NCBI GenBank assembly: GCA_050084515.1 | Contig: CM114272.1 | Span: 43,586,001 to 43,650,000, forward strand | From: Blasia pusilla | Lineage: Eukaryota; Marchantiophyta; Marchantiopsida; Blasiales | DNA: 64,000 bases | Reading direction: 5' to 3' | Part shown: in pieces, positions 23,111 to 33,148 of the stretch | Layout of the letters: every line of letters begins with the position of its first letter | How positions within the stretch are numbered: the stretch's first letter is position 1 | The notes under the pieces: generated by a model | Database searches by the model: none | Told to the model about the DNA's origin: nothing | What the model saw: the letters and a program-made list of their open reading frames with translations, nothing else | Position numbers and translations under genes: made by a program

Positions 23111-23169
23111 CGATTCAGGATTTCGATTCAGAATCGTCCACTTCCAAGTAAGTTTCTGTTGAAAATTTT

Positions 23170-24480
23170 CCAAAAATTTTTCATTATTTCTGAAATTATT
23201 TTTTCATTATTTTCTTATTATTTATTTATATTATGGATCAATGTGTTATTACCTTTCTTTGTTCTCTTTAGAGGTTTGTTTTCTATAATAAAGTGGGTAA
23301 TCCTACTCTCTTAAGTACTGAGTCATAAAATTTTTTTCAAGATATGCTCTATTATTAGTACTATAGATTAAAGTCTATTATTATCATATACAATTCTATT
23401 TTTTAAAAATCATTTTCAAAACTTCAAATTTATTTTTAAGATTATCATTTTTATTTAATTATTTAATTATAAATTATAGATTTTTTGAATCATAAAGGAG
23501 TAATAATCTTCCACTCTTCTAAATGACTCCACTCCTCAATTAAAATTAAAATTATATCCTATTCCACCAAATTAACATCTATTCCTTCCACGAAATTAAC
23601 ATCCATTAATTAAATCATTAGTTAATTTTAATTAATGAAATCATTCATTTCTTCCATTCAAATTCATTTTCCCCTCCTAAAATATCACAAATGAATTAAG
23701 GAAAAAAAATTTCAAGCTTGTTAGGATTTTGTTTTATTATCTCATTATTTTGTCTAATGATGCATATAGGATCATTGATAATAATATAGATCGGAACAAA
23801 ATTTTGGTATTAAAGTTAATATGGTGTGTCTTAATAAACTCGTAAGGTGCTCTTTAAGAATTTCAAGCCTTTTTTTTCCTCATTAAAATAGATTATAATG
23901 TCAAATTTTGGTTTTCAAGGACACATATTAGATGAAGGGTGAACATTGAAAAAATAGATATGGTTCCTACTAGAATTTTAAAGCGAGCCAAATATTATTT
24001 TTCTACATCTTAAGGGATCTTCTTTACCTCTTGGATGGATTTCCTCATTACCCTGAATAAAGAGGATAATGGGGGAATCCATCTGAAATACAAAAGAAGG
24101 GGATTCAAATAGTCGAGTACGTGAAGGTCACAACTAGCGTGGAAAAAGAAAGGAGGCACTCCCCCTTTGAAAGGGAATGAACTCTTCCAATTTCCCATCT
24201 CTAGTCTTTAAAAACATTCTCTCCTCTCTCCAAATAAAAAAAGGAAATAATTGAGATTCCTTCTATCTCCATCCTTTCCCATCCTATTTTCATTTTCGAC
24301 CATCTTTGAATCTCCATTCCATAAAGAAATGAAAAGGATTTTATAAAAAAATTCTAATTTAGCCCTATGTTGTTTAGGGTTTATCCATTTCTCTCTTCCA
24401 AGCTTCTCTTACTAGTGGATGCCCTTGTGATGTATAAGCTATAAATTTAAATAACCCAATAACTTAATTGACCCTTTAAA
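23170..24480. other. AT-rich spacer, no gene recognised
   Basis: Homopolymer- and TTAATT-rich DNA. No domain on either strand. It may be decayed Helitron sequence. Confidence 0.35.
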
Positions 24481-24489
24481 CCAACCTTG

Positions 24490-25390
24490 AGTAACCCAAG
24501 GAACAAGTGATTCGGTTACACACGGATAAATTTTGCATCCGTGAACTAATGTCTATCCCTAGGCTACACATGTCCATGTGGGCTTGGGTTTCTACCGCCC
24601 CCCTTCAACGCAGGTTGCATGTAGACTAACCAGGCCCGCCCACAACGTACATTTGGGCTTGTCCAACGTGCATCGAGTCTAGCAAACCGTTACATGTTCT
24701 TGCCACCCATTTTATAGCCACCACAGAGGCCTACACCGCCCTTCCATAGGCCTATAGAAATCCCGCACAAGGCCCACCCTATGCAGGCCAATCATGGCCC
24801 ATACGGACCCTGTGTGAGCCCTGAGTCCGCCCGGTGCAGGCCAGGCCAAGGCTTGTAGTCCGCCACCCATTCGATCCTTTCCCGCCTCCCTTAATAGGAG
24901 CCTGCCATTTTTCCCGTATATCAAGTCCACTTGTGCGGAGGACTCGTGGGGCATGTCCATCCCATGAATGGGAAATTCTATTTCCATGCAATCTTTCCTG
25001 CAACATACACCTGGGCTCAACCAGCCCACACTAAGTCTAGCGACCCATCTTCCGTTCTTGCCACCCGTTTATAGCCTATACCGAGCCCACGCCTTGCTTG
25101 TAGAGGCCCGTATTGAGCTCACACAACCTCGCAAGGCCCATGGTTGGCTCGCGAAGAACATCCTACGAGGCTTGTGTTGGCCATACCTGAGCTCCATGCA
25201 GTACAAGCGAGGGCTCATAGCCTGTACATCTATTCAATCCTAACTTGCCTCCCTTAATTCAAGCTTACATCTGCTCCCTAATTTGCACGGGCGGATTGGG
25301 TAGAAAGAAGATCTATGGGGCATGTGCGAACCACCGTGGACATGTCTGTTCCCGAGTCTGTTTGATGGATGGACTAGTTTTTTTCCATCC
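24490..25390. mobile_element. Two diverged relatives of the 500-bp hAT-like element, in tandem
   Basis: The left end (about 24500-24590) aligns with the inner left end of the element at 21700 (TCCGTG, then TAATGTC, then ACATGTCC.TG.G.GC.T). A right-end-like string CATGTCCATCCCATG.. TTTCCATGCAA lies at 24953-24990. A second unit follows, repeating the interior words 'TCTAGC', 'TTCTTGCCACCC' and 'TTTATAGCC' (24675-24720 and 25035-25080), and ends with GGACATGTCTGTTCC near 25340. The interior is GC-rich like the first copy. Boundaries are uncertain. Confidence 0.55.
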
Positions 25391-25399
25391 AATCTTGAC

Positions 25400-26804
25400 A
25401 CGTAGCAAACTCTGATCGCTAAGAAATAGTAGGCGTTGACATCTCAAGTAAGCACCACAAGATGGGTGTCTCTAATAATATTATAGATGAACTCAACCCT
25501 GTCTATTATCTATCACGTCTTTTAGGATGGATCAATGGGTTTATAGTAGAACGCCTTTAAGGATATTGGAGGACAACCTCAAGAGGTCGAGGATAACCTG
25601 CATGAGGCCATAGGAAACCTGAGAGAGCATGCTTCCCCTTTATTTTGGATCATTTGGAACTATATCGAAAAACTTTTTGTTTCAAATAAGTAACCATTAG
25701 GAATAGAGTTGAATATCCACTTTGGGAAGTGGCCCGTAATCCCCTATAACAAGATAGTCAAGAGCCAAGGAGGTGACCTAGGAGCAAAGATTACCATTGA
25801 AAAAGCTTGGGAGGGGGAAGCAGGTATACCCAAGGAGAGAGAGCTTTGGAGCTCATTCTCTCTTTGTTGAGGGAGCGGTGCTATGGTCCTCCTTGCTTTG
25901 TAAGTAACCCAAGCTTCTCATTAGGAGAGTAGGTTTGATTTGACATAGAGAGAGATGTAGTTGTGTGCACATTGTGCGAGACATTTGAGAGATTTTGATT
26001 TATTGGAGATATTTTGGTACTCGATGTTTAGATGCTATGAGTAAGTAACTTAGTATAGCATCAAGTCTGTTTGTGTGTGTATTCGGTGAAAACGATGTGT
26101 ATGCCCACGACACATTCCCTCTTGTATTAGAAATGTAAATTCATAAACGCTTTTTATTCCCTTAGAAAGCTATTATCCCTTTGCTCTTAACATTTTGTAA
26201 CTTTCTCTCATATTATCCCTTGTTAAAAGTGTCACAACATAGTTGTCCGATACATAGAATTCTATTGTATATACGTTATCATACGCATACACATTGCTAT
26301 AAAACATGCATCATTATCACCATCCATCTACTCATAGAAACACAAGATATCATACTTACTCATGACATCTACACACAAAGACAATTGTGTACCAAAATAT
26401 CTCCAATCAATCTTGAATCCTTGACTCTTAACTTGTGATAGTGGGTGAAGGGATACTTCTCAAAATAGGAAGTCAACTCTATTCTCAATAAGAACTTTAC
26501 CAAAATAGTAAGTCTCTAAATATGGTTCCAAATAAACCCAATAGGATGAAACTACTCTCTCACGTCCTCCTAGTTCTCAATAGGTCATCCTTGACCTCCG
26601 AAGATTATCTTACGATCTTCTCAAAGGCACCTTATGAAAACTTGTCAAACTGTTACAAAAGACGTGACAATCTTCGTGCGTAGACACATTGCTACACAAG
26701 ATATATCATTGTCATCATCCATACTAATATCACATAATACAATATATGAATATTTTTCCACTTGGTTCATTGGAGATGGGCATCAAAGAATATATATATA
26801 TATA

Positions 26805-26838
<34 letters not shown>

Positions 26839-27270
26839 GCATATTGATTATACAAATGGAAACATAAGAGATGGAACGTGTGAGATTGGACCTTCCATGT
26901 TTAATATTCATATTCATGATCAAAATTCAAGTCTCAACTACAATAACAAGTATAATAAGCTCTGAGATTTTATGGCGTGTATTCTAACATAGATATTAAA
27001 AAATGAAAATTATATTATATTATATTTTCATATATGCATAAGAATATTTTTTTGAAATTATATTTGAACCATATCCAAACAACTTTGGTTCAAATAAACA
27101 TCCAACTTTGGTTCAAATATTGTGTTTATTATGGGCCCAAATAAAATGACATTTTTTAAATAACAATTTTTGGTTGTGCCACAACCTCCCTTTATCGGGA
27201 CCCGTTCTCATATGACGAGAATACCATTGAATCTAAAAATATAATTTTTTAAATATTTTTAGCATTATAG
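25400..27270. other. AT-rich spacer with (TA)n, no gene recognised
   Basis: No coding domain found. Repeated small motifs such as 'ATACACATTGCTA.AA.A' (about 26285 and 26685) suggest an old degraded repeat. A (TA)n tract lies at 26789-26836. Confidence 0.3.
26789..26836. repeat. (TA)n microsatellite
   Basis: TA dinucleotides broken once by GAA near 26805. Confidence 0.95.
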
Positions 27271-27779
27271 TAAGAGACATGTGCTTTAATGAAGGGAGAG
27301 GAAGAGGGCCACACACTGGTTGCTCATGGTTGAGTCAATGTTCGGGGAGATCTGGGGTTATGAGTAACCATGGCCGGAAATTTTTGAGATTTTCCGACTT
27401 CGCTGGCAGATTATCCGCACGGTTTCTGGCGGAATGTATGAGGATTCCGGCAGCTGACGAATTTACATGCGCAATGCTAAAATAGAACTGGTTTTTGGCA
27501 TGAAATAACCGGTAAATGTAGTTGGACGGGCAGGGATGCCGGTTTTAGGTCGGGATGAGATCTCAGGTGGATGGTTTTTTACCGAATCACTTCTCCGTAG
27601 CCAAAAATCCGATTCTTTAATATGATTGGTTAGTGTCATGGACGGCAGGAGTACATTGAGGGGAGAAGGGTTCATCTTGGCCGTTCATTTAGACATATGC
27701 CGTAAATAGACATAATGCGATACATCCGATCTTGACTGAACGATCGTGTGCAGTGTGCACTCTTGTGACTTGTCTCTCC

Positions 27780-27965
27780 GAGCTACGCGCCCAAGGCCCT
27801 CCGCTGCTGTTGTTCGTTTCTGTCCAAGCTACGCGCCTAGGGCCCTCTACTGTTTCTTTTCGTTTCTGTCTGATCTACGCGCCCATGGCCCTCAGCTGCT
27901 ACATTTTGTTTCTGTCCGAACTACGGGCCCTCCGTTGCTGCTTTTTGTTTCCCTGCAGCTTTTCG
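27780..27965. repeat. 46-bp minisatellite, four copies
   Basis: Copies begin at 27781, 27827, 27873 and 27919, exactly 46 bp apart, each starting (G/A)(A/T)CTACG(C/G)G(C)CC and ending TTTCTGTC. A detached copy lies at 28044. It is GC-rich and about 0.8-1.0 kb upstream of the hAT transposase start. Confidence 0.9.
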
Positions 27966-28797
27966 TTTCCCTACTGCACAATGCATGTAGCACACTTTTG
28001 TCTTCGAGCTACACACTTGCTCTCTCCGGAGTCCGGAAGTCCGAGCTATGGGCCCTCCGTTGTTCTATTATGCATTTTGTTTTGCAGAGGTGTGGGCTCT
28101 CCAAATCCAAACATAGAGTCGCAAAGTCTGAGCCGCATACCTTACTTTCTTCCTTTTAGCTCCGAGTTGCATGCCTTGTCACAAAACTTGTCGTTATTTG
28201 GTTGCACATGTTTATATTGCACGGGCTTTCAAGATCTCAATGCCAATCCAAACTTTTCAATGTTGGTCTTGGACTTGGAGTCTTGAAATCCGGATCCGCA
28301 CTATGGTGCCACACTTACATTGAACGCAGAGATTGCTTTGCTTCAACCGCTCTTACTTTGCTTTGCGGTTTGCTTGGTTTAGGGTCACTCTGTATTGCCA
28401 CAATTCTGGTAGCGAATCTTTGGGGATTTCCACGAAATTTTGGGTTGGATTTGGGGCTCGATCTCTACGCATATTTGGGGCAGGTTTGGGACTCTCTGAA
28501 TATTTGGGGCGGCTAGGGGCTCTCCACTGCATTTTTTTGTATGTTGTTGGATTTGCTCAATGCACTGTAGTGCGCCCATCCCCACCCTATCTTGTAGCCT
28601 CAGGCTTTCATGTTTTGTTTCTAAGTTTTGGATTGTCGTTGCTCTGCTAAGCCGCACTATCTATCCAACAAGCCAAATCTTTTTATTAACTTTCCTTGCT
28701 GTTGGTTTTACTTTTGGGTTCAGGTTTGAAAAGTTTACAGATTTTAGTTTAGATCAGTTTAGACATTGGGTAGGTAGTTTCTCAGAAGTATGTGCAC

Positions 28798-30925
28798 ATG
28801 GCCAAGAGACAGAAGACAATGACTGCGTTCCTAGGTAAGGAAGGCACAGATGATGGGTTTGACATTATCGCATTGTTTGGCTCATCTGATGAAAGAGACG
28901 AGCAACCTCCATCAGAAAGCAGTGCAGCTATATCCAAAAAAGTTTGTATAGCATGGAAGGATGTCTGGTATTTAATGTTTGATTGGATTGATTTTGAACG
29001 AGTTCTTGATAGAATATTTGGAAAGTTTGTAGGAAGGGGAAGGGGAAGAGTGTATGTGCCAGAGATGGAGCAATTAATTGCAAGATTTCAGCCTTTACTG
29101 ACCATGCAAAGTCCAATGAGCACATTAAGCTAGCATGGGCTGCAAATGGGGGTAAGAAGTTGATGGCAAAGACCATTTCCACAACCAACCAAACTTGCGA
29201 AGTCACTTTGATGATATTGTTTAAGTGCGCATACTTCCTTGCGAAGGAGGCTATGCCATTTTTGAAATTTCCCAATCTGTGTAAGTTGCTGATTTCTGTC
29301 AATGCTCCCATTACCAGAGACTTAGACCAAGATGACAAGAGTTGTAGTGAAATGTCTTATTTCATTAGCCAAGTTCTGCATAGAAGAACTCTTGCTAGAG
29401 TTCAAGCCTCTCCTTTCTTTGGAATTATGATCGATGAGTCAATAGATATATCTGTAACAGGGAATTTGGTCATGTTGGCCACTTTCTTTGAAGAGAGGCA
29501 GGCAGAATGTTGTTTTCTAGGATAACTTTGTTGTGAATCAAAATGTTCAAACGCTATTACTGAAACCTTGCTGCAACTAATCAAAGATGGAGGGTTGGAA
29601 TTCTCCAAAATGATAGCATTTGGTTCAGATGGTGCATCAATAATGGTAGGTAGCCACACAAGGGTAGCCTCCCAAATAAGGCATAAGGTAAATCCTTACA
29701 TTCTTTCAGTTCATTGTGTAGCCCACTGAACGAATCTGGCTACTTTATCTACTGCAAAAGCTCCTGATTGCAAGTTAATATCCTCTGAAGTTAATTCAAT
29801 TCTCAATGTTGTAGCTAGTTATTTTAGAAGGTCGTCCAAGAGGAAGACAATTCTAGCATCCTTGCAAGAAAAGTTCAATGACTCCCAACGAGTCATGAAG
29901 AGATACCACAAGATTCGATGGTTATCCCGTTGGTAAGTTGTGACCACATTGTATGATTCTTTAGAATCAGTATTGACATACTTTAGAGATATTCATCCTT
30001 CAGAGGATGATGGAATGCTGTAAATTTATACAATAGGTTGAGATCATTCCAAATGATCTATCAATTGTATATTTTGGCTTATATTCTTTCCATGCTTGGA
30101 AATTTGAGTAAGATATTTCAGTACAAGTTTGTGGATGTTAGCACTATAGGGAGCATTGTCAATTCAGAGATAGCTAGGATTATCATGAATTTTGTCATGG
30201 AAACTCATGACTTGAATGCTTCAACTTTCTCTGAAGATACATGTTATCATTTACCTCTTGACTTTGGGCCACCTGGTGGTTATCTTCGTCGTTTATAGTC
30301 TGAGATTAGGGGGAAAAAAATTCATAGTAGCAATATGTCTCGGGATCAGACAGGAAGGGACTTGGAGGCTACCTTGTTCTTTCATAAAATGTTCACCAAA
30401 AGTGTGTGTGCAGCTTTACATGAACAATTTCGAGATAACAACCTCATTGGTTCAATGAGAATCCTCAATCCTCTACATATGCCTTCTCGGCAAGTGGGAT
30501 TGAATAGTTGGGGATGTAAAGATTTAGATGACTTGTGTGGATTTTTTGGAGCTCAATCGCCATTGCGGGGTCAGTTGAAACCAGATATCATTAATTCTCC
30601 AATTATTAAGCAAGAGTTTGAGTCTTTCAAATTGATGGCTATCATTGAGTGGAAGGATCGCAATTTCAGAGACTTGTGAGCTATGGTAAGTTGGAGTCCC
30701 TCCTTGCAATATACGTTTTCCAATTTGTTGATTTTGGCAAATGTAGCTAGAGTCCAGTGTGTCAATACTGCCATATGTAAGAGGGATTTTTCCATTCAAA
30801 ACATGATAAGGACTAAATCTCGTAATAGGTTGACCACCAAGTACTTAGACGATGTCTTGGGGATTGCCTTTCAAGGAACTTCCTCTGATTCTGAGGAGAT
30901 ATTGTCTGAGTTTGTGGTATTGTGA
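28798..30925 (+). pseudogene. hAT transposase, ZNF862/DUF4371 type, broken
   Basis: A cut-and-paste transposase of the hAT superfamily, close to the ZNF862-like branch. The start ATG at 28798 gives MAKRQKTMTAFLG. After a frameshift near 29060 the text 'HAKSNEHIKLAW' and then the DUF4371-like region follow (29160-29525). It includes CKLLISVNAPIT and FFGIMIDES, where the first catalytic Asp is kept. The next block has AFGSDGASIMVG (29617-29650) and VHCVAH followed directly by a TGA (29727). Then come KRYHKIRWLSRW, ending in a stop, and YFRDIHPSEDDGM. The C-terminal dimerisation region is at 30683-30925 (CKRDFSIQNMIRTKSRNRL). At least one shift and several stops make it dead. It has no zinc-finger BED domain that I can see. 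Confidence 0.85.
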
Positions 30926-31040
30926 AAGAATTTTGCTCATTTTAGATATTTGTTTGCAAATCCATATAGATATATCCCTCCAAGTGAAGAAGTGGAACCT
31001 AGTCAAATATCTGTAGATTAGACTACTTTAGGAAGTAGGA

Positions 31041-31087
31041 CCCTTCTTGAATACTTGGAGCCAGAGGCTCCAAGTATTCAAGAGGGG
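31041..31087. repeat. 22-bp hairpin with 3-nt loop
   Basis: Arm 1 is 31041-31062 and arm 2 is 31066-31087, with loop AGA. The arms pair over 22 bp with one mismatch (a T on the left opposite a G on the right). The core is CTTGAATACTTGGAGCC. It sits about 115 bp past the hAT C-terminus. Confidence 0.95.
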
Positions 31088-31596
31088 AAGGATCCTTGGC
31101 TCCCAACAGGCGGGAAGTTTTGACATGTTCAACTCCTACCAAGGATGACTTTATAAAATGATTTAGGAGGTAGATAGGATTTTGGATTTTGAATTTGTCA
31201 CTTTTGGATTTTATAGAATAGGAGTGACTTCATAATGTTTAATGTAGAAAACAAATTACCTGCATGTTTAATTGAGGTATTTGGTAAGTGGATTTTGCAT
31301 GTTTGGATTATGGAGAATAGAAATAGTGACTTCAAAAACTTTCTGGGTGATTTTTGACTAATTTTTGGCCGGCTGCTAGAATTATGACCGGAAATTGGAA
31401 GGGAAACAAACCCAGAAATATGAAGAAGAGAAAAAAAGGATTTTCGGATTTTACGGAAAAAAATCCAGAAATTTAAAAAAATCAGAAATCTTTCAACTAC
31501 GAGCAGTACCTTACAAAAGATATTATTACTTATTCCAGCAGCAGTCCGATAATTTTTTTAAAACTCCCCAACCTTGGGTTGAGTTGTGATGGCAGG

Positions 31597-31650
31597 CATC
31601 CCAACTAGTGGGCTGCACGTGACATCCCAACTAGTGGGATGCTCGTGTCG
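31597..31650. repeat. Two-copy 26-bp tandem repeat
   Basis: Copies of CATCCCAACTAGTGGG start at 31597 and 31623, each followed by a similar (C/A)TGC(A/T)CGTG. No coding content recognised. Confidence 0.8.
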
Positions 31651-31789
31651 ACCCAAGAATTCACAGATCCCACCCACATTCAAGGTGGGCCCGACGAAAT
31701 ACAAAACCAATGTTAAACGGAATGGAAAGAAAAGAAAAAAATTCATACATTTCCGATTGTACAAAGGAGAACAATAAATTTTTGAACTC

Positions 31790-32560
31790 TTAGAACAGGC
31801 TATTTAAATACATATACAAACAAGAATCTATGTATTCCATCGGCTTTTGGCCATAATTGACAATTTAAATTCTTCCGACTAGCCAACGTAAGCCCGGTTC
31901 TCCCGTACTTTGCCCTGAGGACTACTCGCATGGTGACAACGCCGGGATTCGAAGAACCGAGGGATGGATTCGATCGAAAGGTGACGTTTTGCGAGACGAT
32001 GGGTATATTTGCAACGTTGCATGCCCATGGGACCGTACAGATCACCGAGAGGGACAGAACGCGAGCCGGTCGCGTTGAACAGGAATCGGGAAAACCTGCA
32101 TGCACTGTACGTGCATGCATGTGGTCAGTAGTGAGTCAGTCCGTCCGACTCCGTGGGTAGGTAAGGTAATGGTTGATGAAAGTACGTGTAAACGTGATCA
32201 AGAGCTATTAACCCTCATCTCTTCTCTTTGAAAGGACAACTTTCAGTGCGTGTCTCTTCTTTTCAACAATCTCCGATCAACGATCATTATTGTACACGTG
32301 CGCTGGTATAATACGATGCAGGGTCCGGGTAGTTTTTTGGTACATTTCTGATATCTACAAACAAGAACGGTAATTTTTGATATTTTCTTGAATCCGGCCG
32401 GCTGAAAAGATACAAATACAAAGAAGAATCCTGTATTTTGCCGGTTTTTGGTCGTTGATTTGCGAAGTGAATCGGAAATTCTAAATTTCTTCCGGCCAGG
32501 TCAACACGTTATCTCGGTTCTCCCCGAACATTGATACGATGTTGATGGAGAAGGATGCGC
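31790..32560. repeat. Dispersed repeat pair in direct orientation
   Basis: The segments at about 31800-31940 and 32400-32550 share, in order, ATACAAA.A.AAGAATC, TATT.C..CGG.TTTTGG.C, AATT.T..ATTTCTTCCG.C, then CGGTTCTCCC. They are about 600 bp apart. They could be LTR remnants of a deleted element or two copies of a small repeat. No coding region lies between them. Confidence 0.5.
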
Positions 32561-32569
32561 AACAGTAGG

Positions 32570-33140
32570 GCCATAGATTTCCCGACCTCGTCCGTTTTTC
32601 GACAACAAGCCTAGGCCTGATCGGAAATCTAAAACAATTGTTCTTCGCTTAATTTGTGGGTTCGCTTTTTTATATAGTGCAGCAATTCATTAAAATTAAT
32701 TTCTTTTCTTTCGCTTTTTATGTATTTTTCGGCAACTGAACTTGTATACCTGTTACATACCTATAAAAATGATAGTAGATCCATGTTATTATAAAATAAA
32801 TCTCAAAAGAGAACAAAGAAAGTTAATAACATCCCAAAAGAAGAATCAAAAAATGCATAAAAGAATGAAAAAAAAAGGACAACAATCCAACGCAATCACC
32901 GATTCAACGAGCTACACGAATGATAGTCTGAAACAAATCTGACAAGAACACGAGTGGTTGGTCAAACGTGACTGGATGACGAGACGAGCGACCCCCCACC
33001 ACCTCCGCATGACGTATCAATGCCAAGGCTTGTGCACGTTGTAAGGCCACTGAGACGCATTACCGAAAATAAGTAGTATCAATAGAGAGAGAAGGACTAC
33101 GGGAAGGAGCAAGGTGATGATTCTCGAGGGAGTGGTGAGC
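32570..33140. other. Spacer, no gene recognised
   Basis: AT-rich with short Lys-rich ORFs only. Nothing supported. Confidence 0.3.
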
Positions 33141-33148
33141 ACATGTTT

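Larger units (their letters stand above)
18640..23160 (+). mobile_element. Helitron 1, degenerate Rep-helicase element
   Basis: Helitrons are rolling-circle transposons encoding a Rep-helicase fusion. Reading + strand across frames gives the family landmarks in order: LHWKYERF and a following RAYNSALQ region (18990-19220), YEIEKRRR-like text and the Helitron_like_N domain (19953-20530, including QKELRVHLYQGVRDA, GPLHMHHLYHD and TMTCNPKWPEI), IPDPTMHPKLYATM and MIHGPC (20550-20630), CHINLEI...KYFYKYAYKG (20940-21013), then YLYLEFPSHYSWH (about 21380). After a nested insertion, the linker resumes at about 22208 (TINDVVYSTFEE). The helicase starts at 22960 (FFIDGPSGTGK, Walker A with Lys). Many stops and shifts show it is dead. 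Nothing clear follows 23160, so the rest of the helicase and the 3' hairpin/CTRR end appear lost. Exact ends are not determined. Confidence 0.85.
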
